Below are positions 18,258 through 27,133 of a DNA stretch of 64,000 bases, in pieces. Origin of the DNA: Bacteroidetes bacterium UKL13-3 (lineage in GTDB: Bacteria; Bacteroidota; Bacteroidia; UKL13-3); contig CP012155.1 of the NCBI GenBank assembly GCA_001602415.1, forward strand, positions 2,536,223 to 2,600,222, given 5' to 3'. Within the stretch, counting starts at the first letter, position 1; every line of letters starts with the position of its first letter. The translations under genes and the position numbers were made by a program. The notes below the pieces were generated by a model. The model saw only the letters and a program-made list of their open reading frames with translations, did not search any database and had not been told where the DNA came from.

Positions 18258-18959
18258 ATGAAAAAAATATATATTCTCTTTTTGAGTGTTGCTGTTTGTA
18301 GTGTTGCTTTTGCACAAACGATATCGCTTAATCCAAAAACAATTAACCAAGGAGCCCCAAATGCTGATGCCCCCACAGGTAATTACAATGTTGAGAGTCA
18401 ATCAAAAATCACTAACAACTCAACCAACGCTGCGGATAGCATTTTTACTTGGACAGTTATAGAGTTAAATCAACCGGGTACATGGCAATTGGATTTTTGT
18501 GACCCTGCATATTGCCGCACTGATGCGAAGCAAGGCGAAAGTTTCAACTTTAAATTACGAAAAGGAGAATCTGGTTTTATGAAAGCCGATTACTACTTTA
18601 AAAACGTGAGTGGAACCGGAACTGCTAGGGTTGCAGTTGTATGCAAAACAAATTCGGCAAACTCCGATACGCTTGTTATTAACGTAAATAGTTGGATTAC
18701 CAGTGTAAACGAGTTGAGTAAAATAAAGGATGTTTGCTTTTTTCCAAACCCTGTTAAGGAACAATTAAATATTAAATTTCAATCGAAAGAGGCCATAACT
18801 GTTGATATTTTCAATGTGTTGGGCACGCGTGTAAAAACGTTCATTCATTCAGGAACGAACTCTCAAGTAAATATTGGCGAATTGCAAAATGGTGTTTACT
18901 TCTTGCGCTTCACCGAAAATGGTAAACTTTATACAAAGCAATTTACGAAAGCTGAGTAA
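18258..18959 (+). CDS. secreted protein with T9SS type A sorting domain
   Basis: 233 residues: signal peptide (MKKIYILFLSVAVCSVAFAQ), a beta-sandwich of about 130 residues with two Cys in LDFCDPAYCRTDA, and a C-terminal sorting domain (VCFFPNPVKEQLNIKFQ to NGVYFLRFTENGKLYTKQF). The middle domain is not one I can name. The gene is divergent from the Omp28-like gene, with about 200 bp of AT-rich DNA between them that should hold both promoters. Confidence 0.85.
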   Translation: MKKIYILFLSVAVCSVAFAQTISLNPKTINQGAPNADAPTGNYNVESQSKITNNSTNAADSIFTWTVIELNQPGTWQLDFCDPAYCRTDAKQGESFNFKLRKGESGFMKADYYFKNVSGTGTARVAVVCKTNSANSDTLVINVNSWITSVNELSKIKDVCFFPNPVKEQLNIKFQSKEAITVDIFNVLGTRVKTFIHSGTNSQVNIGELQNGVYFLRFTENGKLYTKQFTKAE

Positions 18960-18984
18960 TCTCGCTTTTAGCTTACTGCAAAAA

Positions 18985-19009
18985 GAGGCTGTCTCAGAAG
19001 GACGGCCTC
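18985..19009 (+). terminator. intrinsic terminator
   Basis: GAGGCTGTC, a 7-nt loop, then GACGGCCTC (one G-T pair), followed by a T-rich stretch. It lies 26 bp after the stop of the T9SS protein gene. Confidence 0.85.
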
Positions 19010-19145
19010 GTTTGTTTTTAAACAGATAGAAACGAGGAACGGTTAAAACATTGCTAATGTGACAAGTCTCAGACTTAGATATGAAGATTGTTTGAAGTTG
19101 CAAACTTCAAACAGCCTTGAGTAATTTCATTATTCATAGTATATA

Positions 19146-19183
19146 AAAAAATCCCGTGTAGCAAATTCTTCACGGGATTTTTT
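19146..19183. terminator. bidirectional intrinsic terminator
   Basis: AAAAAATCCCGTG / CACGGGATTTTTT, a 13-bp perfect stem with a 12-nt loop. It is placed 20 bp beyond the stop of the minus-strand E1 gene and works in both directions. Confidence 0.88.
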
Positions 19184-19203
19184 GTTTAAAGTGAATCGTT
19201 GTT

Positions 19204-21219
19204 TTAGAAGTTTAACAATTCGTTAAGCTCTTGTTTAAATCGTTCTTTGGGTAAGAAGTTTTGTTCCAACTCCACATTAAATGGAACCGGAGAATCAAGG
19301 CTACCACTGCGCATTACAGGAGCATCTAAGTACTTAAAACAATGTTGCGAAATGTGAGCAGCAATTTCGGCACCAATACCTCCTGTTAAAGTATCCTCAT
19401 GGAGGATAAATGCTTTACCTGTTTTGCGAACGCTTGCTTCAACAGCATCTTTATCCCAAGGCAATAAGGTTCTCAAGTCAATAATATCGGCATCAATTCC
19501 CGCTTCTGCACAATGTTTGCTCGCCCAATGAACGCCTGCACCATAGGTAATAATACTCACTTCGCTTCCTTCTTTTACAACACGTGCTTTACCAATAGCT
19601 ATTTCGTAATAATCATCATATACTTCTTCCTCCAAATCAACAGCGCGGTATAAGGCTTTGTGTTCAAAAAACATCACTGGATTAGGATCAGAGAATGATG
19701 CTGCCAATAATCCTTTGGCATCACTGGGTGTGCTCGGGTAAACAATTTTTAATCCGGGAACATGGAAAAACCAGGCTTCGTTGCTTTGTGAGTGAAATGG
19801 TCCGGCACCTACACCGGCACCAGTTGGCATGCGCACCACTACATCTGAATGTTGCCCCCAACGGTAATAACTTTTGGCTAAATTATTCACAATTTGATTA
19901 AACCCAACACTCACAAAATCGGCAAACTGCATTTCAACCATGGCTTTCATTCCCTTGATTGATAGTCCGTAGCCGGCACCTAAAATGGCACTTTCACACA
20001 ATGGCGTATTGCGCACCCTATCGTTACCAAACTGCTCCAAAAAGCCTTGTGTAATTTTAAATACACCGCCATAAGCACCTATATCTTGCCCCATCAATAC
20101 CAAATTATCATGCTTCTCCATGCTCTGGCGGAGACCATCGCTTATGGCATCAACCAATCGTTTTTTCGAAGTTTTTTCGCTTTGAGGTTTTACCGTTACC
20201 TGTTGTAAATTACCAAAGGTTGATACCTCTTTTTCTTCAACCGGAGCATACACATCGGCCATCTCAATAGCTGTACTTGGTATAATATCTGGCTCGGCTT
20301 GCACCGTTTCCACGCCTTCATCAATCTCTTTTTTAAACTCCGCACGGTATTCGGCAATCATTGCATCTGTAAGAATATTTTGTTCTTTTAAAAAGGTTTC
20401 GTAATTGGAAATCGGATCTTTTTTACCCCATTCGTCAAACAACTCTTGCGGCACGTATTTGGTTCCCGATGCTTCTTCGTGTCCGCGCATACGGAAAGTA
20501 ATACACTCTAGCAACACAGGACGCGGATTGGTGCGCATGCTTATTGCTAAATTTCTTACCGTATCATACACCTCCAAAATATTATTACCATCAATTTTTA
20601 TGGCTTGCATTCCGTAGCCAATTCCTTTATCAATAAAGTTTTTGCAGCGAAATTGCTCATTGCTAGGTGTAGATAAACCATAGCCGTTATTTTCAATCAG
20701 AAAAATTACAGGTAACTCCCACACAGCGGCTGTATTCAATGCTTCGTGAAAATCTCCTTCGCTGGCACCACCATCGCCACTAAACACTAAAGATATTTTT
20801 TCCTCTTTACGAATTTTATGTGATAATGCAATGCCATCTGCTACGCCCAACATAGCCCCAAGGTGAGAAATCATTCCAACAATATGATGCTCATTTGTAC
20901 CGAAGTGAAACGACCGCTCTCTACCTTTTGAATAACCATTTGCCTTGCCTTGCCATTGTGAAAATAGTTTAGCAAATGGCATTTCACGGCAGGTCCATAC
21001 ACCCAAATTTCGGTGAAGTGGCAATATATATTCATCTTTATTGAGTGCCATGGTTGCTCCAACACTAATTGCTTCCTGCCCCATTCCCGAAAACCATTTA
21101 CTTACTTGGCCCTGACGAAGTAAAATCAACATTTTTTCTTCGATCATACGAGGTTTCAACATCCCACGATATAAGGCGAGTAGCTGCTCGTTACTGTAAA
21201 ACTTTTTATTGAATTGCAT
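19204..21219 (-). CDS. fused 2-oxoacid dehydrogenase E1 alpha/beta (branched-chain type)
   Basis: 671 residues combining both E1 subunits. The alpha part (about 1-310) has GMGQEAISVGATMAL and the thiamine-diphosphate motif GDGGASEGDFHEALN ending in ENNGYGLST. A linker of about 40 residues follows, then the beta part (about 355-671) with VLMGQDIGAYGGVFK, NTPLCESAILGAGYGLS and VRMPTGAGVGAGPFHSQSNE. It decarboxylates a 2-oxoacid and passes the acyl group to lipoyl-E2. The fused form is common in Bacteroidota; branched-chain 2-oxoacids are the probable substrate, but pyruvate is not excluded. No E2 or E3 gene is nearby. Confidence 0.93.
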   Translation of the reverse strand: MQFNKKFYSNEQLLALYRGMLKPRMIEEKMLILLRQGQVSKWFSGMGQEAISVGATMALNKDEYILPLHRNLGVWTCREMPFAKLFSQWQGKANGYSKGRERSFHFGTNEHHIVGMISHLGAMLGVADGIALSHKIRKEEKISLVFSGDGGASEGDFHEALNTAAVWELPVIFLIENNGYGLSTPSNEQFRCKNFIDKGIGYGMQAIKIDGNNILEVYDTVRNLAISMRTNPRPVLLECITFRMRGHEEASGTKYVPQELFDEWGKKDPISNYETFLKEQNILTDAMIAEYRAEFKKEIDEGVETVQAEPDIIPSTAIEMADVYAPVEEKEVSTFGNLQQVTVKPQSEKTSKKRLVDAISDGLRQSMEKHDNLVLMGQDIGAYGGVFKITQGFLEQFGNDRVRNTPLCESAILGAGYGLSIKGMKAMVEMQFADFVSVGFNQIVNNLAKSYYRWGQHSDVVVRMPTGAGVGAGPFHSQSNEAWFFHVPGLKIVYPSTPSDAKGLLAASFSDPNPVMFFEHKALYRAVDLEEEVYDDYYEIAIGKARVVKEGSEVSIITYGAGVHWASKHCAEAGIDADIIDLRTLLPWDKDAVEASVRKTGKAFILHEDTLTGGIGAEIAAHISQHCFKYLDAPVMRSGSLDSPVPFNVELEQNFLPKERFKQELNELLNF

Positions 21220-21312
21220 CTGTATAGATGGTTAAAAATTATGCTGCAATGATAGAGAAAAGCTCGTTAATGAAACAGGCAAATTTGCTTCAGTTTACAG
21301 TCTGTTACCCAT

Positions 21313-21340
21313 AAAAAAGCCCCCCGATTATACGGGAGGC
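21313..21340 (-). terminator. intrinsic terminator of transaldolase gene
   Basis: On the minus strand GCCTCCCG, a 6-nt loop and CGGGGGGC (one mismatch) are followed by six T. It lies 21 bp after the stop codon at 21361. Confidence 0.75.
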
Positions 21341-21360
21341 ATGATAGAGTATTTATGCTA

Positions 21361-22017
21361 CTACGCGTTTGCTTTTGCGTGATCGGCTAAGAATTTTTCT
21401 AAGCCACTATCGGTAAGCGGATGTTTTAATAATTGAAGAATTGTATCCAAACCGCAAGTAGCAACTTGTGCTCCCATTTGAGCTGATTTTATAATGTGCA
21501 AAGGATTACGAATAGATGCTGCTAAGATTTGGGTTTGAAACCCTTGCACTGCATAAATTTGTGCTATTTCGGCAATTAGCACCATTCCATCTTGTGAAAT
21601 ATCATCTAAACGACCGATGAAAGGCGAAACATAAGTAGCACCAGCTTTGGCAGCTAATAATGCTTGTCCGGCCGAGAATACCAATGTGCAATTTGTTTTG
21701 ATGCCCATTGATGTAAGGTGCTTAATGGCTTTTATACCATCCTTAATCATCGGAATCTTAACCACAATATTTTCATCTAATGCTGCCAGATTTTCGCCTT
21801 CTCGGATCATGCCTTCAAAATCAGTTGAAATTACTTCTGCACTCACATCCCCTTTCACAATTTCACAGATGGTTTTATAATGTTTCATTACATTATCCTG
21901 ACCCTTAATGCCTTCTTTAGCCATTAATGAAGGGTTGGTTGTTACGCCATCCAAAATGCCTAAATCGTTGGCTTCGCGAATTTGAGCTAGGTTTGCTGTG
22001 TCTAAAAAGAATTTCAT
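21361..22017 (-). CDS. fsa: transaldolase / fructose-6-phosphate aldolase family
   Basis: 218 residues, the short single-domain class. [16 protein letters not shown] and [14 protein letters not shown] are the conserved start. The Schiff-base lysine lies in [12 protein letters not shown], and [20 protein letters not shown] plus [12 protein letters not shown] complete the barrel motifs. Short enzymes of this group act as transaldolase or as fructose-6-phosphate aldolase, and sequence alone does not separate the two here. Confidence 0.92.
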   Translation of the reverse strand: MKFFLDTANLAQIREANDLGILDGVTTNPSLMAKEGIKGQDNVMKHYKTICEIVKGDVSAEVISTDFEGMIREGENLAALDENIVVKIPMIKDGIKAIKHLTSMGIKTNCTLVFSAGQALLAAKAGATYVSPFIGRLDDISQDGMVLIAEIAQIYAVQGFQTQILAASIRNPLHIIKSAQMGAQVATCGLDTILQLLKHPLTDSGLEKFLADHAKANA

Positions 22018-22125
22018 TGTATTATGTATTAATTTGCCGCAAGATTAGGGCATTTTTTCAAAAGCATTACACATAAAACCAACAAAATGACACATTTCTA
22101 TAAATAGTACTTGTAAAACATGCAT

Positions 22126-22692
22126 TTACCTCAAGTTTGTGAACGGTATAGTATGCGGCTTACAGGTTTGTTCATCTTGTTTGTTGCGCAATAAATCCTG
22201 ATAGGTGCGCGCTGCTGCTTTCGTTCCTTTTGCATCTTGGGTGGCAGGACCTTGAGGCAATTCAACAGCCAAATCTAAACGTTGCTTGTTTCCTTTTGAT
22301 TTAAAGTGAATAAACAATTCGTTGCTACTCCAACTATAAGGAGAACCCATTGTAGCGTTCAACCCTTCCTCCAACAATTTTGTGGCATTGCCAGTTGCCA
22401 AATTAATCATCCATAAACTTAATGTATTCTTACTCACTTGTACAAATGAGCAATAGGTTTCATTTGGCGAAAACTGAATGTATTGCACTTTGAGCGGATT
22501 GGGTAAATTGTGTAGTGCCACTTGTTTTCCATCACTCAATTTTTGAATAACTAAATTGGTGTAATACGTACTGCGCGACATGTTAAAATTTAGGGGATTG
22601 ATTCGCAGTCCACCAAGCTTTAGCTCAGGTTCGGCAAGTTCCTCCACCGATTTATACAAAGGCCTTTCGAGGATCAACAAATAGGTATTGTT
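22126..22692 (-). pseudogene. S9-family peptidase (prolyl oligopeptidase type), internal fragment
   Basis: About 185 codons, TYLLILERPLYKSVEELAEP to TKAAARTYQDLL, match the start of the propeller region of glutamyl/prolyl S9 peptidases (LRINP, RSTYYTNLVIQKL, SPYSWSSNELFIHF). Both ends are lost. On the 5' side the frame runs into the 69-bp tandem repeat at 22695 and meets a stop. On the 3' side family similarity ends after NKQDE and the frame stops 19 codons on. The alpha/beta-hydrolase domain with the Ser-Asp-His triad is missing, so no peptidase can be made. Full proteins have about 800 residues. Confidence 0.75.
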
Positions 22693-22694
22693 TT

Positions 22695-23225
22695 AAGAGG
22701 GAGTACTATTTGGGTCAGGTGGTTGAGCGAAGTCGAAACCACCAACAACATCAATTTAACGTTAAGAGGGAGTACTATTTGGGTCAGGTGGTTGAGCGAA
22801 GTCGAAACCACCAACAACATCAATTTAACGTTAAGAGGGAGTACTATTTGGGGCAGGTGGTTGAGCGAAGTCGAAACCACCAACAACATCAATTTAACGT
22901 TAAGAGGGAGTACTATTTGGGGCAGGTGGTTGAGCGAAGTCGAAACCACCAACAACATCAATTTAACGTTAAGAGGGAGTACTATTTGGGGCAGGTGGTT
23001 GAGCGAAGTCGAAACCACCAACAACATCAATTTAACGTTAAGAGGGAGTACTATTTGGGGCAGGTGGTTGAGCGAAGTCGAAACCACCAACAACATCAAT
23101 TTAACGTTAAGAGGGAGTACTATTTGGGTCAGGTGGTTGAGCGAAGTCGAAACCACCAACAACATCAATTTAACGTTAAGAGGGAGTACTATTTGGGGCA
23201 GGTGGTTGAGCGAAGTCGAAACCAC
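22695..23225. repeat. 69-bp tandem repeat, 7.7 copies, with REP-like palindrome
   Basis: The unit begins AAGAGGGAGTACTATTTGGG and contains GGTGGTT, then GAGCGAAGTCGA, then AACCACC, an inverted repeat around TTGAGCGAAGTCGAAACC. Starts are 22695, 22764, 22833 and so on every 69 bp to 23178; the eighth copy stops after 48 bp. Copies are nearly identical: copies 1, 2 and 7 read GGGTCA, the others GGGGCA. Since 69 = 23 codons, all frames without a stop stay open, which creates long false ORFs on both strands. Confidence 0.97.
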
Positions 23226-23532
23226 TTGACTTTCTATTGCGATAATGACTCACATTCTTACACTCTGACAATATAGGAAGTTCCTCCGGTTTGTTGTTAA
23301 TCAATGCTTCCTTTTTCTTTCTGCACCATCCCTGAATCTGTTTCTCCCTATAATAAGCCTGATCAATGCGCTCAAACTCTTCGTAGTACACTAATGTAAC
23401 GGGTAATCTTTTTTTCGTGTGATTTGCTCCTTCTCCATTTTGGTGTTGGATAAATCTATGCTCTAAATCAATTGTGCTTCCTGTATAATAACTTCCATCG
23501 TTACACAGCAAAATATACATCCAGCCTTTCAT
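23176..23532 (-). CDS. GIY-YIG nuclease-domain protein
   Basis: 118 residues. The GIY-YIG fold is clear: MYILLCNDGSYYTGSTIDLE (GIY..YIG as MYI...YTG), the conserved Arg in HRFIQHQNG, and the Glu in YREKQIQGWCRKKKEALI. Single-domain proteins of this type (UPF0213-like) are small predicted endonucleases of uncertain role. The last roughly 16 residues (SGFDFAQPPAPNSTPS) are encoded by the partial eighth copy of the tandem repeat, so the original C-terminus has been replaced. Confidence 0.85.
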   Translation of the reverse strand: MKGWMYILLCNDGSYYTGSTIDLEHRFIQHQNGEGANHTKKRLPVTLVYYEEFERIDQAYYREKQIQGWCRKKKEALINNKPEELPILSECKNVSHYRNRKSSGFDFAQPPAPNSTPS

Positions 23533-23654
23533 GGGGTAACTGATTATTTTTCATAGTTGCTTAGTTTCGGGAAATTACGTGGAATAATTCAATTTATAAA
23601 ACAAAAGCCGTTTTGATGACTAAAAAGGGCTTTTGAAATATCTGACCTCTCTTT

Positions 23655-24980
23655 CTATTTTAGCAGCGGCCAAAGCGTTTCCATGTATGCCGGATTTTTT
23701 ATTTTTTCTTCGGCACCTTCGGCAATAATACGTTCAAGTAACGCATCATTTTTCTTGCCCATATCCCAGGCATACTTGTATCCACTTAGCGAGAATGTTG
23801 TTAGTTCATATTGCGATTTGAATTTATCGGGATACAATTCGGATAGCTCGTGTTCAATGTGCTTTTTGTGTAAGAAATGTTTGTCGCCCACCTTATCAGC
23901 CATTTCATAATAATTTTGAACAGCTAAATCGGCAATGGCATCAGCATTAGGTTTACGTTCTTTTTGGTATTCGTCAAAAATGGTTTTCCAATCGTCACCA
24001 TATTTTTCAATCATGTTATCAAAAACCACCACATCTTCAAAACTGCAATTCATTCCTTGTCCGTAAAAAGGAACAACAGCATGAGCAGCATCGCCCATCA
24101 ACGCTAATTTATCTTCCTTTACCCAAGGGTAACATTTTACCGTAACCAAACTACCGATAGGATTTTGTTTGTAATCCTCAATCAATGTTGGCATCATCGG
24201 AAGTGCATCGGCAAACTCTTCTTCAAAAAATTGCTGTATATCCGCATCTGTTTTTACGCTGTCGAATTTTTCATAAGGAACAAACAACGTACAGGTAAAA
24301 TCACCGGCAGGATTCGGCAAAGCAATCATCATAAATGAGCCACGTGGCCAAATATGCAAAGCATTTTTCTCCATTAAAAACGCATTGTTCTCTCCGGCAG
24401 GAATCACCAATTCTTTATATCCAACATGCAAGTATTGTTGCGAATAATTAAACCGCTCACTTACCTGTAGCTTACCGCGCGTTGCGGCAAATGCACCATC
24501 CGTACCTATAATACGATCACTTTGAACAGTTTTATGTGAACCATCCTCCAACTCAAATGTGGCGATGCTTTTATCGATATCTACATCAATACATCTTGAA
24601 TTGAAATGCAAGGTGATGTTTGGAAATTCGTCAGCTAATTCAATCAACTTAATATTTAATCTTCCACGAGAAACCGAGTTGATGGCTTGCCCTTCTTTAC
24701 CATAAGGATGATAAGAAAGTTCACCTGTTTTGCTGTGCATCATGCGGCCATACATTGGTATAGCATCCGATAAAATTTCTGCATCTAAACCAATTTTAGA
24801 AAGGGCATGTAAACCACGTGTACTCAATGCAAGGTTGATGGATCTTCCTTGGTAAATACTCGCTTTACGCATATCAGGTCTACGTTCAAACAGGTTCACT
24901 TCAAACCCTCGTTTAGCCATATAAATAGCTAATAAACTTCCTGAAAGGCCTCCGCCTATAATTGTAATTCTTTGTGTCAT
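23655..24980 (-). CDS. kmo: kynurenine 3-monooxygenase
   Basis: 441 residues. The FAD dinucleotide fold is at the N-terminus (ITIIGGGLSGSLLAIYMAKR), the second FAD motif is LALMGDAAHAVVPFYGQGMN, and FEDVVVFDNMIEKYG follows. RGRLNIKLIELADEFPN and IYQGRSINLALSTRGLHAL are typical of KMO. It hydroxylates L-kynurenine to 3-hydroxykynurenine using NADPH and O2. kynU lies 62 bp upstream on the same strand; tryptophan dioxygenase and 3-hydroxyanthranilate dioxygenase are not in the window. Confidence 0.96.
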   Translation of the reverse strand: MTQRITIIGGGLSGSLLAIYMAKRGFEVNLFERRPDMRKASIYQGRSINLALSTRGLHALSKIGLDAEILSDAIPMYGRMMHSKTGELSYHPYGKEGQAINSVSRGRLNIKLIELADEFPNITLHFNSRCIDVDIDKSIATFELEDGSHKTVQSDRIIGTDGAFAATRGKLQVSERFNYSQQYLHVGYKELVIPAGENNAFLMEKNALHIWPRGSFMMIALPNPAGDFTCTLFVPYEKFDSVKTDADIQQFFEEEFADALPMMPTLIEDYKQNPIGSLVTVKCYPWVKEDKLALMGDAAHAVVPFYGQGMNCSFEDVVVFDNMIEKYGDDWKTIFDEYQKERKPNADAIADLAVQNYYEMADKVGDKHFLHKKHIEHELSELYPDKFKSQYELTTFSLSGYKYAWDMGKKNDALLERIIAEGAEEKIKNPAYMETLWPLLK

Positions 24981-25042
24981 TATCTTAGTTATTTGCCGCA
25001 GAATATTTATACAACTAATCTGTGATAATCTGTGGCGATTCT

Positions 25043-26329
25043 CTAGTGATTGAAATACTGCTTTAATGCCTCTCCAATACGATATACATCTTCAAACGAA
25101 TTATACATCGGTACGGGGCTCATTCTAATTACATCCGGTTCACGCCAATCGGGCATAATACCATTTTCGTTTAAGTAATCGAATAATTTTTTTCCATTCT
25201 CTTTTACAATAATAGAAAGCTGGCATCCTCTTTCGGCAGGGGTTTTAGGAGTAATAATAGTGAAATGTTTGCCTTCGACTCCGCTCAGACCGCCATTCAC
25301 TTCATTCAAAATGAACTCAAGATAACCTGTTAATTTTTCACTCTTGGCTCTCAGGTTTTCAATGCCCGCTTCATCAAACAATTCCAATGATGCTTTGTGA
25401 ATAGCCATCGGAAAAATTTGGGCATTACTTAATTGCCACCCTGCTGCACCTTCCATGGGTTTAAATCCTTTTTTCATCTGGAAGCGTTCCTTCTCATCAT
25501 GGCCCCACCAACCTGCAAAACGTACCAAATCTGGATTGTTACCATGACGTTCATGCACAAATACGCCACTGGTTCCACCCGGACCAGAATTTAAATATTT
25601 ATACGTGCACCAAACGGCAAAATCAACATCCCAATCATGCAATTGCAGTTGCAAATTTCCGGCTGCGTGTGCACAATCAAAACCAACGATTGCTCCCACA
25701 GCATGTGCTGCTTTGGTGATGGTTTTCATATCAAACGCCTGACCGGTATAATAGTTTACACCGCCCATCATTACTATGGCCAATTCCTCTTTATTCGCAT
25801 TTATCGTTGCAATAATATCTTCGGTACGCAAGGTGTATTCTCCCTCACGCGGTTTTAATTCGATGATGGCATCCTCTGGATTAAATCCATGAAAACGCGC
25901 TTGTGTTTCCATGGCATATTGGTCGCTTGGAAAAGCGGACACTTCCATCATGATTTTATAACGTGTTTTTGTAGGACGGTAAAAGCTCACCATCATTAAA
26001 TGTAGGTTTGCCGTGAGGTTATTCATGATAACTACCTCACTTGGTTTGGCACCCACAATTTTTGCTGCCTTTTCGGTTAAGAAATGATGGTAATACATCC
26101 AAGGATTTTTGCCATCAAAGTGACCTTCAACACCCAAATCGGCCCAATCCTTTAATTCCTGATCGATGGCTGCACGCACATTTTTAGGTTGTAACCCTAA
26201 TGAATTTCCACACAAATACACAGCAGGTTTACCATCTTTTTGAAGCAGGTGAAATTCATTTCTGAATTTGGCTAATGAATCCTGTTTATCGAGTTGTTGG
26301 GCGAATGATAATGAGTTTTCGAATTGCAT
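25043..26329 (-). CDS. kynU: kynureninase
   Basis: 428 residues. A fold-type I PLP enzyme; the Schiff-base lysine is in VWCTYKYLNSGPGG and the Asp in GAIVGFDCAHAAGNLQLQLHDW. VYLCGNSLGLQPKNV at the N-terminus and MNNLTANLHLMMVSFYRPT are typical of kynureninases. It cleaves 3-hydroxykynurenine to 3-hydroxyanthranilate and alanine. Encoded just before kmo on the minus strand, so the two steps are co-expressed and lead to quinolinate and NAD. Confidence 0.96.
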   Translation of the reverse strand: MQFENSLSFAQQLDKQDSLAKFRNEFHLLQKDGKPAVYLCGNSLGLQPKNVRAAIDQELKDWADLGVEGHFDGKNPWMYYHHFLTEKAAKIVGAKPSEVVIMNNLTANLHLMMVSFYRPTKTRYKIMMEVSAFPSDQYAMETQARFHGFNPEDAIIELKPREGEYTLRTEDIIATINANKEELAIVMMGGVNYYTGQAFDMKTITKAAHAVGAIVGFDCAHAAGNLQLQLHDWDVDFAVWCTYKYLNSGPGGTSGVFVHERHGNNPDLVRFAGWWGHDEKERFQMKKGFKPMEGAAGWQLSNAQIFPMAIHKASLELFDEAGIENLRAKSEKLTGYLEFILNEVNGGLSGVEGKHFTIITPKTPAERGCQLSIIVKENGKKLFDYLNENGIMPDWREPDVIRMSPVPMYNSFEDVYRIGEALKQYFNH

Positions 26330-26334
26330 ATGTT

Positions 26335-26515
26335 GGATTTTAGCCCTTAGCTTTGGGCTTTTGGCCTTTAGCTACTGGCATTTATACGTTTTATTTAATA
26401 TTTTTACTCAAGTGCCAGAATCAGATAATTTGAAAACTTTTTCCCTTCAATTACAGCGATAAAATGATCTATAACACTCTTGTCCAGCCAGCGGCTAATA
26501 GCCAACAGCTCCTAT
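26335..26515. repeat. degenerate TAGC/GGCTTTTAGCTTT-type intergenic repeats (left block)
   Basis: The stretch 26339-26384 is a chain of near-repeats of AGC-TTT-GGC words (AGCCCTTAGCTTTGGGC, then TTTTGGCCTTTAGC), and 26488-26515 carries the opposite-strand form GCGGCTAATAGCCAACAGCT. Related blocks stand on the other side of the four-helix-bundle gene. Confidence 0.6.
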
Positions 26516-26871
26516 AGGTCTGATTTGATTTTTGATATGAGTGAGTTTATCTTTCGTTGAAGTTCGTTTACTGATTTAAGTTCCACGTTTAAATCTTTCA
26601 TTGAGATGTATCCTAGCCTCTCAGCAATAATCGTTTGAGTTTCCAGCTCGAACGCTGAGCCCATCGAAATTTCCAAAAATCGCTTAAACTCAATTTCACT
26701 ATTCCGACTACATCCTTCGGCAATGTTTGAGGGAATGGATACTGATGCTCTTTTCATTTGACTGCACAATCCAAATTTCTCCTCTTTGGGAAATGTATTC
26801 GTGATTGAATAGGTTGAAATAACTAGCTCAATGCCTTCGTTCCAAATTTGAAGTTTTCTAAAATCTCTCAT
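26512..26871 (-). CDS. four-helix bundle protein (S23 / IVP family)
   Basis: 119 residues, all helical. MRDFRKLQIWNEGIELVIS, FPKEEKFGLCSQMKRASVSI and PSNIAEGCSRNSEIEFKRFL are the conserved motifs of the S23 family, first seen as ORFs in 23S rRNA intervening sequences and now found alone in many bacteria. The structure is a pentameric bundle; cellular role unknown. Here it is not in an rRNA gene but is framed by degenerate AGC-rich repeats on both sides. Confidence 0.93.
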   Translation of the reverse strand: MRDFRKLQIWNEGIELVISTYSITNTFPKEEKFGLCSQMKRASVSIPSNIAEGCSRNSEIEFKRFLEISMGSAFELETQTIIAERLGYISMKDLNVELKSVNELQRKINSLISKIKSDL

Positions 26872-26934
26872 AGGGTTTAATTATTGTTAATAGGTTTATA
26901 AATTATAAAATATTCAATCACTTACAAACGCCTC

Positions 26935-27130
26935 TCAACAGCTATTGGCTGTTAGCTTTTAGCTGTTGGCTTTTAGCTTTCTGTTAATTTGGTTTGAAAC
27001 AATATTTTTATTTCCAATACCGTTCATTAGGGATCAAACACTTTCTACAGTCTAATTGGGTTTAAATTAGAAAATATGTAATCCTTTCCAAACGCGCCTT
27101 GCCAAAAGCCAACAGCTAAATGCCAAAAGC
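26935..27130. repeat. degenerate AGC/GGC intergenic repeats (right block)
   Basis: 26938-26985 reads as CAGCTATTGGCTGTTAGC, TTTTAGCTGTTGGC and TTTTAGCTTTC in succession; 27100-27130 has the reverse-oriented GCCAAAAGCCAACAGCT and ATGCCAAAAGCG. The same words occur at 26339-26515. Nothing else is recognised in this 262-bp gap. Confidence 0.6.
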
Positions 27131-27133
27131 GAA

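Noticed and set aside
22695-23225. CRISPR array
   Set aside because: The whole 69-bp unit is repeated without unique spacers, and no cas genes are near.
22710-23276. Long open frames on both strands across the tandem repeat (183-188 codons)
   Set aside because: The 69-bp period equals 23 codons, so any stop-free frame continues through all copies. The products are pure repeats with no start context; they are not genes.
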